The translations under genes and the position numbers were made by a program. A DNA stretch of 64,000 nt from contig CBDDJJ010000002.1 of the NCBI GenBank assembly GCA_965229625.1, forward strand, positions 620,001 to 684,000. Direction: 5' to 3'. Positions 26,170 through 35,607 of this stretch are shown here, one piece after another (position 1 is the stretch's first letter; every line of letters begins with the position of its first letter). Below the pieces are notes generated by a model. It did no database searches and was not told where the DNA came from. It worked only from the letters and a program-made list of their open reading frames with translations. The DNA comes from JANQIO01 sp965229625 (lineage in GTDB: Bacteria; Pseudomonadota; Gammaproteobacteria; Pseudomonadales; Halieaceae).

Positions 26170-26931
26170 GTGAACGGCAGTATTTCAGCAGGCATCGGCT
26201 ACTTCATGCGCGGCGCGAGCCTGCTCAAGCACCCACGGCTGCGCCCCTTCATCATTATCCCGCTGGCGGTGAACGTCATCATCTTCGGCGCCCTGGTCGG
26301 CTACAGCATCGCCTGGATGCACGCCACCATGGAGAGCATTATCGGTTGGCTGCCCGGCTGGCTCGACTGGCTGACCTGGTTGATCTGGCCGCTGGTGGGT
26401 GTGTCTCTGGCACTGGCCACGGGCTATCTTTTTACCGCGGTGGCGATTCTCATCGCCTCGCCCTTCAACGGCCTGCTGGCGGAGAAAGCCGAAGAGGTCA
26501 TCACCGGTGAGGAGGTGCAGGGGCCGGAGACCATCGGCCAGGCCTTCATGATCTTCCCGCGCGCCATTGGCCGCGAGTTGAGAAAGTTCGCCTACTACCT
26601 CCCGCTGCTGCTGATTGTGCTGATCGTCAGCTGGATTCCACCGTTCAACGTGGTGGCCCCCGTGCTGTGGTTTGTATTCGGGGCCTGGATGATGGCTGTG
26701 CAGTACGTGGACTACCCCATGGACAACCACATGACGCCGTTTGCCGATCTCAAGGAAGTGCTGCGGGAACGGCGTCTGTCGAGCCTGGGGTTCGGGGGCA
26801 TCGTCGCGCTGGTGGCGGGGGTACCGCTGCTGAACTTCTTTGTGGTGCCCGCCGCCGTCTGCGGTGCGACCCTGTTCTGGTGCGAGGAGTTACGCTCCAG
26901 CCAGCGGCGGCTGGGCGCAGGCTATCAATAG
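26170..26931 (+). CDS. cysZ: CysZ-type sulfate permease
   Basis: A 253-residue inner-membrane protein of the CysZ/EI24 family, which imports sulfate for cysteine synthesis. Features are an N-terminal SAGIGYFMRGASLLKHPRL, long hydrophobic segments (LRPFIIIPLAVNVIIFGALV; LIWPLVGVSLALATGYLFTA), and the family stretch YVDYPMDNHMTPF. The start is probably GTG at 26170 (TTG at 26161 is possible). The frame upstream overlaps the divergent Smr gene and is not real. The stop overlaps the convergent rhlB stop by seven bases. Confidence 0.92.
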   Translation: MNGSISAGIGYFMRGASLLKHPRLRPFIIIPLAVNVIIFGALVGYSIAWMHATMESIIGWLPGWLDWLTWLIWPLVGVSLALATGYLFTAVAILIASPFNGLLAEKAEEVITGEEVQGPETIGQAFMIFPRAIGRELRKFAYYLPLLLIVLIVSWIPPFNVVAPVLWFVFGAWMMAVQYVDYPMDNHMTPFADLKEVLRERRLSSLGFGGIVALVAGVPLLNFFVVPAAVCGATLFWCEELRSSQRRLGAGYQ

Positions 26932-28148
26932 CGCGCCAGCAAATCCTCCGGTGGGTGCTCACAGTCCAGCTTGTGACCCAGCAGCTGTTCGATATCGGGC
27001 AGCAGGAATGCATCGTCCTCACTGGCGAAGCTGATCGATACCCCCGTGGCACCAGCGCGGCCGGTGCGCCCGATGCGGTGCACGTAGTCTTCCGGATCTT
27101 CGGGCAGGTTGTAGTTGATCACGTGACTGACGCCTTCGACGTGGATACCGCGGCCCGCCACATCGGTCGCCACCAGCACCTTTATCTTGCCGCGCTTGAA
27201 ATCATCCAGCGTGCGGGTGCGCTTGTTCTGGGGCACCTCACCGGACAGCACCCCACAGGGTAAGCCGGCCTTCTTGAGCCGCTCGAAGAGCCGTCTGACC
27301 TGGTCGCGGCGGTTGGCGAACACAATCACGCTGGCCGCCTCGGGTGTGTTGAGCAGGTTGATGATCACCCGGTAGCGCTCGTCGCTGGAGCACATGTACA
27401 CCCGCTGGTCCACACTGTCTGTGGCCACGTGCTCAGGCTCAATTTCCACGTGCACCGGCTCATAGGTCCACTGCTGGGAAAGATTGATGATGTCCTGGTC
27501 AAAGGTCGCGCTGAACAGCAGGGTTTGGCGATGGGTTTTCTGCGGAGTAGCGCGCACAATGCGCTTCACCTGGGGAATAAAGCCCATGTCCAGCATCCGG
27601 TCCGCCTCGTCCAGCACCAGGATTTCCACCCGGTCCAGGTAGATATCGCGGCGGCCCATAAAGTCGATAAGGCGGCCCGGTGTGGCCACCACCAGGTCGA
27701 CGATGTCGTTTTGCAGGCGGTTCAGCTGTTTCTGGTAGTCCATGCCGCCGATCAGGGTAGCGATCTTGAGACCGGTATAGCGCCCCAGTTCCTTGGCATC
27801 TGCAGCGATCTGCATGACCAGCTCACGTGTCGGTGCTATCACCAGCGCCCGCGGCTCGCCGACGAAACGCTCGCCCTCCAGCGGGTTGCAGAGCATGTCG
27901 TTGAAGATGGTGATCAGGAAGGCGGCCGTCTTGCCGGTACCGGTCTGGGCCTTGCCGATGGCGTCGTTACCCTCGAGGGTATGCGGCAGCACCTGGGCCT
28001 GGATCGGAGAACAGTATTGGAATCCCAGCTTGGCAATACCGCGCAGCAGTGACGGTTCCAGGTCGAGATCCAGGAAACGGGTCTCACCCTCCTTCTCCGG
28101 CACCTGGTAGTCGTCCAGGTCTGCGCCATGTTCTGCCTTGCTGTTCAT
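26925..28148 (-). CDS. rhlB: DEAD-box ATP-dependent RNA helicase RhlB
   Basis: A 407-residue DEAD-box helicase. Motifs are in order: Q motif (FQYCSPIQAQ), Walker A AQTGTGKT, motif Ia PTRELVMQIA, motif II VLDEADRML, motif III SATF, motif V VATDVAGRGIH, motif VI HRIGRTGRAG. N-terminal FLDLDLEPSLLRGIAKLGF and overall length resemble RhlB, the RNA degradosome helicase. The C-terminal basic tail of E. coli RhlB is short here, so another RhlB/RhlE-like role is not excluded. Confidence 0.9.
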   Translation of the reverse strand: MNSKAEHGADLDDYQVPEKEGETRFLDLDLEPSLLRGIAKLGFQYCSPIQAQVLPHTLEGNDAIGKAQTGTGKTAAFLITIFNDMLCNPLEGERFVGEPRALVIAPTRELVMQIAADAKELGRYTGLKIATLIGGMDYQKQLNRLQNDIVDLVVATPGRLIDFMGRRDIYLDRVEILVLDEADRMLDMGFIPQVKRIVRATPQKTHRQTLLFSATFDQDIINLSQQWTYEPVHVEIEPEHVATDSVDQRVYMCSSDERYRVIINLLNTPEAASVIVFANRRDQVRRLFERLKKAGLPCGVLSGEVPQNKRTRTLDDFKRGKIKVLVATDVAGRGIHVEGVSHVINYNLPEDPEDYVHRIGRTGRAGATGVSISFASEDDAFLLPDIEQLLGHKLDCEHPPEDLLARY

Positions 28149-28215
28149 CTATCTCCGTGGGCCACTGCCCGTCAAAAAAGCGCCGCATTCTATCACTATT
28201 GTGGGCGTCGGTCTG

Positions 28216-28312
28216 CGCGACCCTGCCCGGGCGGCCCTACCCGGGCGGCCCGATCTGCGCGACCCTACCCGGGCGGCCCGATCTACGCGGTCCGACCTGG
28301 GCGGCCCCGCCT
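28216..28312. repeat. GC-rich direct repeat array related to the one at 2703
   Basis: Several copies of CTACCCGGGCGGCCC or near variants occur here, two of them 28 bases apart (starting near 28237 and 28265) with the shared tail GATCTGCGCG/GATCTACGCG. More degenerate copies flank them (CTGCCCGGGCGGCC, GACCTGGGCGGCC). The array lies between rhlB and the MATE gene. The same 15-base core with one C/T change and the same 28-base period is found next to mlaC. Confidence 0.75.
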
Positions 28313-28406
28313 GCGGCGCCCGACTTATGACACAGATTCCCTGCTTCGCCTGTGGTCTAATACGCGCCGGCCGCCGCGGCCCTGCCCTGATCTATACGAC
28401 CGAGAA

Positions 28407-29801
28407 ATGAAACACCGCTCACCCCTGATGACCGAAACCCGGGAAATGCTCGGGCTCGCCACTCCCCTGTTCATCGCGCAGCTGGCGCAGATGGGCACCG
28501 GCGTGGTCGATACCATCATGGCGGGGCGCTACGGCTCGGTGGACCTGGCCGCGATCGCCATCGGCTACAACCTGTGGCTGCCCATTTACCTGGTCGCCCT
28601 GGGTATCATGCTTGCGGTAACCACAATCGTCGCCCAGCACTACGGTGCCGGGCGAATCGAGCAGATCCGCAACATCCTGCCCCAGGCCTTCTGGGTGGCG
28701 GCTGTACTGGGGATCATCTCCGCGCCGCTGTGCTACTTCCCGGGCCCCATCCTGTCGCAGCTCAATCTCGACCCGGTCACTTTCGAGAAGAGCCAGGGCT
28801 ACCTGCAGGCCGTGGCCTTCGGCCTGCCGGGAGCGGCGCTGTTCCAGGCCCTGCGCTGTCACATGCAGGGAGTGGGTATTGTTCGCCCCTTTGCGATCGC
28901 CAGTGTGATCGGCTTTTTCGCCAACATTCCCTTCAACTACATGTTCATCTACGGGAAATGGGGCATGCCAGAGATGGGCGCCGTCGGTTGTGGCTGGGCC
29001 ACCGCCGCTTCCATGTGGCTGGGCCCGGCCCTGATCGCCTTCTACACCGCCCGCTCCAGGCAGCTCAAGGACTACCTGCCGCCGCTGCGCTGGTATCAGC
29101 CTGAGCGCAGGGCCATCGGCGAGATACTCCACGTGGGTGCGCCCATCGGGGCGACCTTCTTTTTCGAGATGGCGGTGTTTTCCGTCATCGGCTTGATGAT
29201 CGCGAGCGTCGGCAACCAGGAAGTCGCCGCGCACCAGATTGCCATCAACATCTACGACGTGGTCTATATGCCGCTGGTCAGCATCGGTTCCGCCATGGCT
29301 ACCCGCATGGGGCACGGCATAGGGCGCGGCGATCTGGATGCGGTAAAACTCAGCCTGCGCAGCGGGGGAGCGGTCACATTGGCCTTTTGTACGGTCATGG
29401 CGGTCGTCATGACCTGGATTCCCGACCCGATGGCGCGTATCTACACAGAGGATGAGCCCATTCGCCTCATCGCCGTCGGGCTGTTGAAACTGGCCATCCT
29501 GTTTATCGTGGTGGACGCCATCGCCGTGGTGAACGCCTTTGCGCTGCGCTCCTTCAAGGATACCCGCTATCCCTTCCTGGTCATGACCATCGCCTACTGG
29601 ATGGTGGCCCTACCGCTGGGCTATGTGCTGGGGTTGGGGGATAGCGATGACAGCCTTTACGGGCCCATCGGTTTCTGGTGGGCGATGATTGTCGGTGTCG
29701 CCATCGCCGCCGCGTTGAACGTGCTGCGGACCCGGGTCTGGCTCAATCGCCCGCTGGCGCCCGACCCCCACTACAGTGCGGACAGTCCGGAGCTGCTGTA
29801 A
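28407..29801 (+). CDS. MATE-family multidrug efflux pump (NorM-like)
   Basis: A 464-residue protein with about twelve membrane helices in two homologous halves, typical of MATE antiporters that export cationic drugs with Na+ or H+. The first half begins LATPLFIAQLAQMGTGVVDTI with MAGRYGSVDLAAIAIG, the classic NorM signature; the second half begins with GAPIGATFFFEMAVFSVIGL. I used the ATG at 28407; the frame is open upstream through the GC-rich repeat, which reads as a Gly-Pro-Arg mixture and is not coding. The last 59 bases overlap the convergent moeB gene. Confidence 0.93.
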   Translation: MKHRSPLMTETREMLGLATPLFIAQLAQMGTGVVDTIMAGRYGSVDLAAIAIGYNLWLPIYLVALGIMLAVTTIVAQHYGAGRIEQIRNILPQAFWVAAVLGIISAPLCYFPGPILSQLNLDPVTFEKSQGYLQAVAFGLPGAALFQALRCHMQGVGIVRPFAIASVIGFFANIPFNYMFIYGKWGMPEMGAVGCGWATAASMWLGPALIAFYTARSRQLKDYLPPLRWYQPERRAIGEILHVGAPIGATFFFEMAVFSVIGLMIASVGNQEVAAHQIAINIYDVVYMPLVSIGSAMATRMGHGIGRGDLDAVKLSLRSGGAVTLAFCTVMAVVMTWIPDPMARIYTEDEPIRLIAVGLLKLAILFIVVDAIAVVNAFALRSFKDTRYPFLVMTIAYWMVALPLGYVLGLGDSDDSLYGPIGFWWAMIVGVAIAAALNVLRTRVWLNRPLAPDPHYSADSPELL

Positions 29802-30510
29802 GCCTGACCTCACGCAGCTGCATGCTCCAGCCGTCGAGCAACAGCAGCCGGCCTCGCAGCGGCTCGCCGTAATCGGCCAGGTATTTCACCGCCTCCAGGG
29901 CCTGTAGCGAGCCGATCACACCCACAACCGGCGCCAACACGCCGTTCTCGGAGCAGCTCAGGTGTTGCTCGTCGGACCCATCGGGGTACAGGCAGCGGTA
30001 GCAAGCTGTGCCCTGGGCCACGTCGAACAGGGTCAACTGCCCTTCACTGCCAATGGCCGCCCCGGACAGCAGCGGTTTACCCGCGGCAATGCAGGCCTGG
30101 TTGAGTTCCAGCCGGGCGAGGAAACTGTCGGTGGCATCCACTACCAGGTCCGCGGCAGCGACCTGCTCGGTCATACGCTCGCCGCTGAGGTGCTGATCCA
30201 GCGGTACCACGGTGGCGCTGCCGTTGATCGCGGTGCAGGCCTCCGCGGCCGACACCGCCTTGTTGCGGCCGATATCGGCTTCACTGTGGGCGAGCTGGCG
30301 CTGCAGGTTGCTCTCATCAACCTCGTCGCCGTCCGCCAGTACCAGCATGCCGACGCCGGCGGCCGCCAGGTACAGGGCGATGGGGCAACCCAGGCCGCCG
30401 AGGCCCACCACCAGCACCCGGCTTGCCAGCAGCCGCTCCTGCCCCGTCACGTCAAAATCCGGCAGCATGATCTGGCGGCTGTAGCGCAGCAATTCCAGGT
30501 CGTTGATCAC
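29743..30510 (-). CDS. moeB: MoeB/ThiF-family adenylyltransferase
   Basis: An E1-like enzyme that adenylates the C-terminal glycine of a small sulfur carrier (MoaD or ThiS). About 255 residues. The nucleotide-binding loop is RVLVVGLGGLGCPIALYLAA, followed by DGDEVDESNLQRQ with the catalytic arginine, and two CxxC-type pairs for zinc (CYRCLYP and CPHC near the end). The hemA-prfA-prmC-moeB order is as in Pseudomonas, which supports MoeB over ThiF. I chose the GTG at 30510 that overlaps the prmC stop as GTGA. Confidence 0.9.
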   Translation of the reverse strand: MINDLELLRYSRQIMLPDFDVTGQERLLASRVLVVGLGGLGCPIALYLAAAGVGMLVLADGDEVDESNLQRQLAHSEADIGRNKAVSAAEACTAINGSATVVPLDQHLSGERMTEQVAAADLVVDATDSFLARLELNQACIAAGKPLLSGAAIGSEGQLTLFDVAQGTACYRCLYPDGSDEQHLSCSENGVLAPVVGVIGSLQALEAVKYLADYGEPLRGRLLLLDGWSMQLREVRLTAAPDCPHCSGGRAPAGD

Positions 30511-31328
30511 GACGTGCACCCGCCGCTGATGCGTTCGATGCCCGCCAGGTCAGCGCGCGATGCCACAGCGGCAAAACCTGCCGACCGCAGCAGTTCACGT
30601 ACCGCAGCCGCCTGATCGTAGCCATGCTCCAGCAGCAACCAGCCCCCCGGCTTGAGAACCCGCAGGGCGTCCTGCAGGATGCGGCGGATCGCGTCCAGCC
30701 CATCACGGCCCGATACCAGCGCCGCAATGGGTTCGAAAGGCAGGTCGCCGGCTTCGAGGTGGGGATCGCCTTCTGCCACGTAAGGGGGATTGCTGACCAC
30801 CAGGTCGAGACTGCCGTCAGCGAACGCCGCACCCCAGTCCGACTGGAGAAGTCGCACCGGCAGGCCCAGACGGCGACGGTTGAGATCGGCGACATCCAGT
30901 GCCAGGGCGCTGACATCGGAGGCACTGAGCTGCCAGTCCGGCCGCTCGCTGGCCAGTGCCAGGGCGATGGCGCCGCTGCCGGTGCCCCAGTCCGCGACCG
31001 CGGCCTCAGCCGGCAAGGGCAATTCCAGCGCCCACATCACCAGGGTTTCCGTATCCGGGCGCGGTATCAGCGTGTGTTCATTGACCGCCAGCGCCAGCGA
31101 CCAGAATTCGCGCTGACCCACCAGGTAGGCGACCGGCTGCCCGGCTCGACGCTCGACCAGCAGTTGTTCGTAGGCGGCGCGCTGTTCCCAGGGCACGGGC
31201 TGCTCACCGTGGCTGTACAAATAACTGCGGGGCTTGTCGAGGCAATGACACAGCAGCACCTCCGCCTCCAACCGACCGCTGTCACCGGGCAGGCCATGGC
31301 GCGACAGCAGTTCGCGGATGCTGCTCAC
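30507..31328 (-). CDS. prmC: Release factor glutamine methyltransferase
   Basis: PrmC (HemK) methylates the glutamine of the GGQ motif in release factors RF1 and RF2. The 273-residue protein has an N-terminal helical domain, the AdoMet motif VADWGTGSGAIALALA, and the catalytic DLVVSNPPYVAEGD. The segment VNEHTLIPRPDTETLV is diagnostic. Its substrate RF1 is encoded directly upstream; the start overlaps the prfA stop as ATGA. Confidence 0.97.
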   Translation of the reverse strand: MSSIRELLSRHGLPGDSGRLEAEVLLCHCLDKPRSYLYSHGEQPVPWEQRAAYEQLLVERRAGQPVAYLVGQREFWSLALAVNEHTLIPRPDTETLVMWALELPLPAEAAVADWGTGSGAIALALASERPDWQLSASDVSALALDVADLNRRRLGLPVRLLQSDWGAAFADGSLDLVVSNPPYVAEGDPHLEAGDLPFEPIAALVSGRDGLDAIRRILQDALRVLKPGGWLLLEHGYDQAAAVRELLRSAGFAAVASRADLAGIERISGGCTS

Positions 31329-32413
31329 CCGCCCTCGGACAGGGCTGCCAGCTGGTCAGCCTGGTGCTCCTGGCGCAGGGGTTCGACCACCGCGCCCAGG
31401 TCCCCCTCCATGACCTCGTCGAGTTTGTAGAGCGTAAGGTTGATGCGGTGATCGGTAATGCGGCCCTGGGGGAAGTTGTAGGTTCGAATCCGGTCCGAGC
31501 GATCACCGGTGCCCACCAGGTTGCGCCGCTCCTCAGCCTGGGCGGCGGCCTGCTGGTCGCGGGCGCTGGACATCAGCTTGGCCTGCAGCAGGGACATGGC
31601 GCGGGCACGGTTCTTGTGCTGGGAGCGTTCATCCTGGCACTCCACCACGATACCGGTTGGCAGGTGAGTAAGCCGCACGGCGGAATCCGTCTTGTTGACG
31701 TGCTGGCCGCCGGCGCCCGACGCCCGGTAGGTATCGACGCGCAGGTCCGCCTTGTTGATTTCCACTTCGTCCAACTCGTCGGCCTCGGGCAGGATGGCGA
31801 CCGTACAGGCCGAGGTGTGGATGCGTCCCTGGGACTCGGTTTCCGGGACCCGCTGCACCCGGTGGGCGCCTGACTCGAACTTGAGATGCGCGTAAACATC
31901 GCGACCCACCACCCGGGAGATGATTTCCTTGTAACCGCCGTGTTCGCCGGGACGTTCGCTGACCACTTCCACCTGCCAGCCCTGCTGCTCGGCGTAGCGG
32001 CCGTACATGCGAAACAGGTCGCCGGAGAAAATAGCCGCCTCATCCCCGCCGGTGCCGGCGCGAATTTCCAGGAACACGTTGTGGGTATCGTTCGGATCGC
32101 GGGGCAGCAGCAGTTTCTGCAGCTCCAGCTCCAGGCTTTCGCGCTGCTGCTCGCCGGAGGTGATTTCTTCTTCCGCCATGGCGCGCATGTCGGCATCACC
32201 GTCTTCCAGCAGCAGCCGGGCCTCTTCCAGGTCGGCAGCCACCTGCCGGTAGCGGCCAAAACACTGCACCACGGTTTCCAGCTCCGAATACTCACGCGAC
32301 AGGTCGCGGAAGCGCTGCTGGTCGGCAATCACCTCGCTGTCGCTCAGCAGGGCGCCCAGTTCTTCATGGCGATCCGCAAGCGTTTCCAGCTTGCTCACTA
32401 GGGACTCTTTCAA
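31325..32413 (-). CDS. prfA: Peptide chain release factor 1
   Basis: RF1 (362 residues) terminates translation at UAA and UAG. The catalytic GGQ is in RASGAGGQHVNKTDSAVR. The stop-codon-reading PxT motif appears as PET in RVQRVPETESQGRIHTSA, a variant of the E. coli PAT. It lies between hemA (five bases upstream) and prmC (ATGA overlap). Confidence 0.98.
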   Translation of the reverse strand: MKESLVSKLETLADRHEELGALLSDSEVIADQQRFRDLSREYSELETVVQCFGRYRQVAADLEEARLLLEDGDADMRAMAEEEITSGEQQRESLELELQKLLLPRDPNDTHNVFLEIRAGTGGDEAAIFSGDLFRMYGRYAEQQGWQVEVVSERPGEHGGYKEIISRVVGRDVYAHLKFESGAHRVQRVPETESQGRIHTSACTVAILPEADELDEVEINKADLRVDTYRASGAGGQHVNKTDSAVRLTHLPTGIVVECQDERSQHKNRARAMSLLQAKLMSSARDQQAAAQAEERRNLVGTGDRSDRIRTYNFPQGRITDHRINLTLYKLDEVMEGDLGAVVEPLRQEHQADQLAALSEGG

Positions 32414-32418
32414 GGGAA

Positions 32419-33702
32419 CTAATCCTCGCCGGCCTGGGCGACTTCACGGATGCCGAGCAGACCGCGGGCGAGCTCCAGCACTTCGGGCTTGCCCTCGGCG
32501 CTGGCCCGACGCAATTCGATGGTGGGGCTGTGAATCAGTTTGTTGGTGAGCGAGCGCGCCAGCGCATTCAGGACCTGCTCGACCGGCTCGCCGCGCTCCA
32601 CCGCCCGCAGGGCTTTCTCGATTTCCGCATCGCGTAGCTGTTCGGCCTGGCTGCGGAAGGCCTTGACGGTGTCTACCGCATCCCGCGAACGCAGCTCCTG
32701 CTGGTACTCGCGCACGCCTTCGGCAATGATCAGGTCGGCCTTGCGGGCCTCGTCCTGGCGGGTCTTGAGGTTTTCCTCGACGATGTCGCGCAGGTCATCG
32801 ACGCTGTAAAGGTAGGCGTCCTTCAGATCGCCGACCTGGGCCTCGATGTCCCGCGGCACGGCCAGGTCTATCATCAGGATGGGCCGGTGCTTGCGCTGCT
32901 TCAGGGCATGCTCCACCGCTCCCTTGCCGAGAATCGGTAGCTGGCTGCCGGTGGAGGAAATCACTATATCGGCATTGATCAGTACCTCGGGAATATCCGC
33001 CAGCAACACGGCTTCGGCACCAAAGCGATCGGCCAGTTCGCGGGCCCGGCCCAGGGTACGGTTTGCCACCACGACCTGCGAGACACCGGCTTCTGTCAGG
33101 TGCCGGGCCACCAGGTCGATGGTTTCACCGGCCCCGACCAACAGCGCCCGGGTACTCCCAAGGTCAGTAAAGATATGCCCGGCGAGGTCCACCGCCGCGT
33201 AGGCGACCGATACGGGGTTTTCGCCGATCGCCGTGTCGGTGCGCACACGTTTGGCGATCGCAAACACCCGCGGGAACAAGCGCACCAGCTCCGGGCCGAC
33301 GGTGCCGGCCTCTTCTGCCACCGCGAAGGCAGACTTGAGCTGGCCGAAAATCTGCGGCTCACCCAGCACCATGGAGTCGAGCCCGCTCGCCACCTGGATC
33401 ATATGCTCCAGGGCCTGGTCGCCGAGATACTCGTAGCAGCTGGTGCGAATCAGCTCCGGGTCCAGCTTGTGGTACTCCGCCAACCACTGCAGGGCGTTCT
33501 CCAGGGCGACCTCACTGTTGGCCTCCTCGGTGAAGAACATCTCCGTGCGATTGCAGGTGGAAAGAATGACCAGCTCATTGGTCCGCAGCCGGTCACAGCC
33601 CTCTTGGAGAGCCTCCACGAGTTGCTCCGGCGAGAACGCCACCCGCTCGCGCAGGTCCAGCGTCGCCGAATTGTGGTTAATACCCAGGGCTGTCAGTTTC
33701 AT
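32419..33702 (-). CDS. hemA: Glutamyl-tRNA reductase
   Basis: HemA reduces Glu-tRNA(Glu) to glutamate-1-semialdehyde, the first step of C5 tetrapyrrole synthesis. From the ATG at 33702 the protein is 427 residues. It shows LGINHNSATLDLRERVAF, the catalytic cysteine in VILSTCNRTEMF, SGLDSMVLGEPQIFGQLK, and the NADP-binding domain ALLVGAGETIDLVARHL. The reading frame stays open for hundreds of codons beyond the start, but that stretch is antisense to the TPR lipoprotein gene and has no hemA similarity. Confidence 0.97.
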   Translation of the reverse strand: MKLTALGINHNSATLDLRERVAFSPEQLVEALQEGCDRLRTNELVILSTCNRTEMFFTEEANSEVALENALQWLAEYHKLDPELIRTSCYEYLGDQALEHMIQVASGLDSMVLGEPQIFGQLKSAFAVAEEAGTVGPELVRLFPRVFAIAKRVRTDTAIGENPVSVAYAAVDLAGHIFTDLGSTRALLVGAGETIDLVARHLTEAGVSQVVVANRTLGRARELADRFGAEAVLLADIPEVLINADIVISSTGSQLPILGKGAVEHALKQRKHRPILMIDLAVPRDIEAQVGDLKDAYLYSVDDLRDIVEENLKTRQDEARKADLIIAEGVREYQQELRSRDAVDTVKAFRSQAEQLRDAEIEKALRAVERGEPVEQVLNALARSLTNKLIHSPTIELRRASAEGKPEVLELARGLLGIREVAQAGED

Positions 33703-33849
33703 AGCTGTGTTCAACTTACAGAATCCGGCCCTAACCTGCCAGCCGGTCGCGGGCGCGATTTTAGCAGGCTTGGAGAGCGCCTGCAGATGTCTTGTGACCG
33801 CCCGGTGTGCCCAGTGGGCAGGGCTGGGCGCTTGTGTCATCATTAGGGG

Positions 33850-35607
33850 ATGCGGTCCACACTCCTGATTCCCTTTTTCCTGCTTCTCACTGCTTGCGCC
33901 ACCACCGGCGAAGGCGGGGCAGGACTCGACCCGACCGAGAGCACGCCGGCAGTCACTGAAGCGGCAACCCCGGCATCGGAAGCGCCCGAAGCTCCGCCTG
34001 AAATCCCGGAACGGGCCTTCCCGGACGAGAGCATCTATCCCCTGCTGGTGGCTGAGTTCGCCCTCCGGCGGCGGGAATATGACCTGGCACTGAACACCTA
34101 CATGGAACAGTCCCGGGCACTGGAAGATGCCGGCATTGCCGCCCACACCGCGCGACTGGCGCAATTCATGCGACGGGACGGCGAGGCTATCCGCGCCACC
34201 CAGCTCTGGGTGGAGCTGGAGCCCGAAAACCTCGAGGCGAGACTGACCCTGGCCAACCTGCTGGCGCGGACCGGCCAACCGGGCCAGGCCCTGACCCATA
34301 TGGAAGCGATTATTCGCGCCGGTGGCCTGGCCAACTTTACCTCCCTGGTGCGCGGCTTCAATGCCATGGACCCGGGCGCCCAGCGCAGGCTGCTGGACCG
34401 GGTGGCCGCCCTGCTCGACGAGTTCCCCGACAACACCCAGCTGAGGCTGTGTAAAGTGCTGATGCTGGAAGGCGTTGGCCGGCAGGAACAGGCGCTGGCG
34501 CAGCTGCAGCCGGTGTTCGATGACAACCCCTACCAGGCCCAGGCGGTGGTCATGGATGCCAAGCTGCGCCTGGACCTCGACCGGCGCGAGGGCGCTTTCG
34601 ACCGGCTCACCGCCGCCCTGGAAGAGCAACCGGAGAACACCCGCCTGCGCCTCCAGTACGCCAGGCTGCTGACACAGACTGATATGCGCGAGGCGCAGCG
34701 GCAGTTCCAGATTCTGCTGGAAGCGGCGCCGGAAGACCCCGACCTGCTGTTCTCCATGGCGCTGATCCAGCGCGAGATGAATGACCTGGAGGCCGCCCGC
34801 GAGAACCTGGAGCGCTTGCTGAGCCTCAATGCCCGTACTGACGAGGCCCACTACTATCTCGGCAAAACCGCCGAGGACCAGCAGCGCCTCGACGACGCCA
34901 TGATGCACTACATGGAAGTGCAGCCGGGCCGCGATTTCGGCACCGCCAACAACCGGCTTGCCCACCTGATGCTGGCTGCCGGCCGCAGCGCCGAGCTGGG
35001 CGCCTACTTCGATACCCTGCGCGAGCGCTATCCTCAGCTGGCCGAGCAACTCTATGCCCTCGAGGTGGAGAAGCTGATGGGCGGACAGCACCTGGCCGAG
35101 GCGTCGGCCGTGGTTGACCGTGCACTCATTGATTTCCCGGACAGCGTGTCGCTGCGCTACTCGCGTTCCATCGTCGCCGAGCGGCTGGACAACCTGGCCG
35201 AAGCGGAGGCCGACCTGCGCAGCATCCTGGCCAGTGACCCGGACAACTCCACCGCCCTCAATGCCCTGGGTTACATGCTGGCCAACCGCACGGAGCGTTA
35301 CGAGGAAGCCGCGGACCTGATCGCGCGCGCCCTCGCACTTAACCCGGATGAGCCGGCCATCCTCGATAGCTGGGGCTGGGTGAAGTACCGGCTGGGCGAG
35401 TACGATGAGGCACTCGAGTACCTGCAGCGCGCCTACCGCGCCTTCCCGGACCCCGAAGTAGCCGCCCATCTCGGCGAGGTGCTGTGGGTGATGGGGCGCG
35501 ACGAGGCGGCAGTCGCCATCTGGGATCGCGCACTGACCAGTAGCCCCGAGCACAAAATCCTGCTGGAGACCATCCAGCGGCTGGGTGTCAATCTCGCCGA
35601 CCGCTGA
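33850..35607 (+). CDS. TPR-repeat outer-membrane lipoprotein (PA4667-like)
   Basis: A 585-residue lipoprotein with tetratricopeptide repeats. The signal peptide ends in the lipobox LTAC with the lipidated Cys at residue 16. A short Pro/Ala/Glu linker follows, then TPR-type helices to the end; the last repeats are clearest (ALNALGYMLANRTERYEEA, AILDSWGWVKYRLGEYDEAL with LQRAYRAFPDPEVAAHLGEV). Similar genes precede lolB in pseudomonads and probably scaffold envelope complexes. AGGGG abuts the ATG with almost no spacer, so the start is uncertain. It is divergent from hemA and abuts lolB. Confidence 0.88.
   Translation: MRSTLLIPFFLLLTACATTGEGGAGLDPTESTPAVTEAATPASEAPEAPPEIPERAFPDESIYPLLVAEFALRRREYDLALNTYMEQSRALEDAGIAAHTARLAQFMRRDGEAIRATQLWVELEPENLEARLTLANLLARTGQPGQALTHMEAIIRAGGLANFTSLVRGFNAMDPGAQRRLLDRVAALLDEFPDNTQLRLCKVLMLEGVGRQEQALAQLQPVFDDNPYQAQAVVMDAKLRLDLDRREGAFDRLTAALEEQPENTRLRLQYARLLTQTDMREAQRQFQILLEAAPEDPDLLFSMALIQREMNDLEAARENLERLLSLNARTDEAHYYLGKTAEDQQRLDDAMMHYMEVQPGRDFGTANNRLAHLMLAAGRSAELGAYFDTLRERYPQLAEQLYALEVEKLMGGQHLAEASAVVDRALIDFPDSVSLRYSRSIVAERLDNLAEAEADLRSILASDPDNSTALNALGYMLANRTERYEEAADLIARALALNPDEPAILDSWGWVKYRLGEYDEALEYLQRAYRAFPDPEVAAHLGEVLWVMGRDEAAVAIWDRALTSSPEHKILLETIQRLGVNLADR

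Noticed and set aside
28128..28406. Upstream extension of the MATE gene frame through the GC-rich repeat
   Set aside because: The translated part is a repetitive Gly/Pro/Arg mixture and MATE homology begins at the ATG at 28407.
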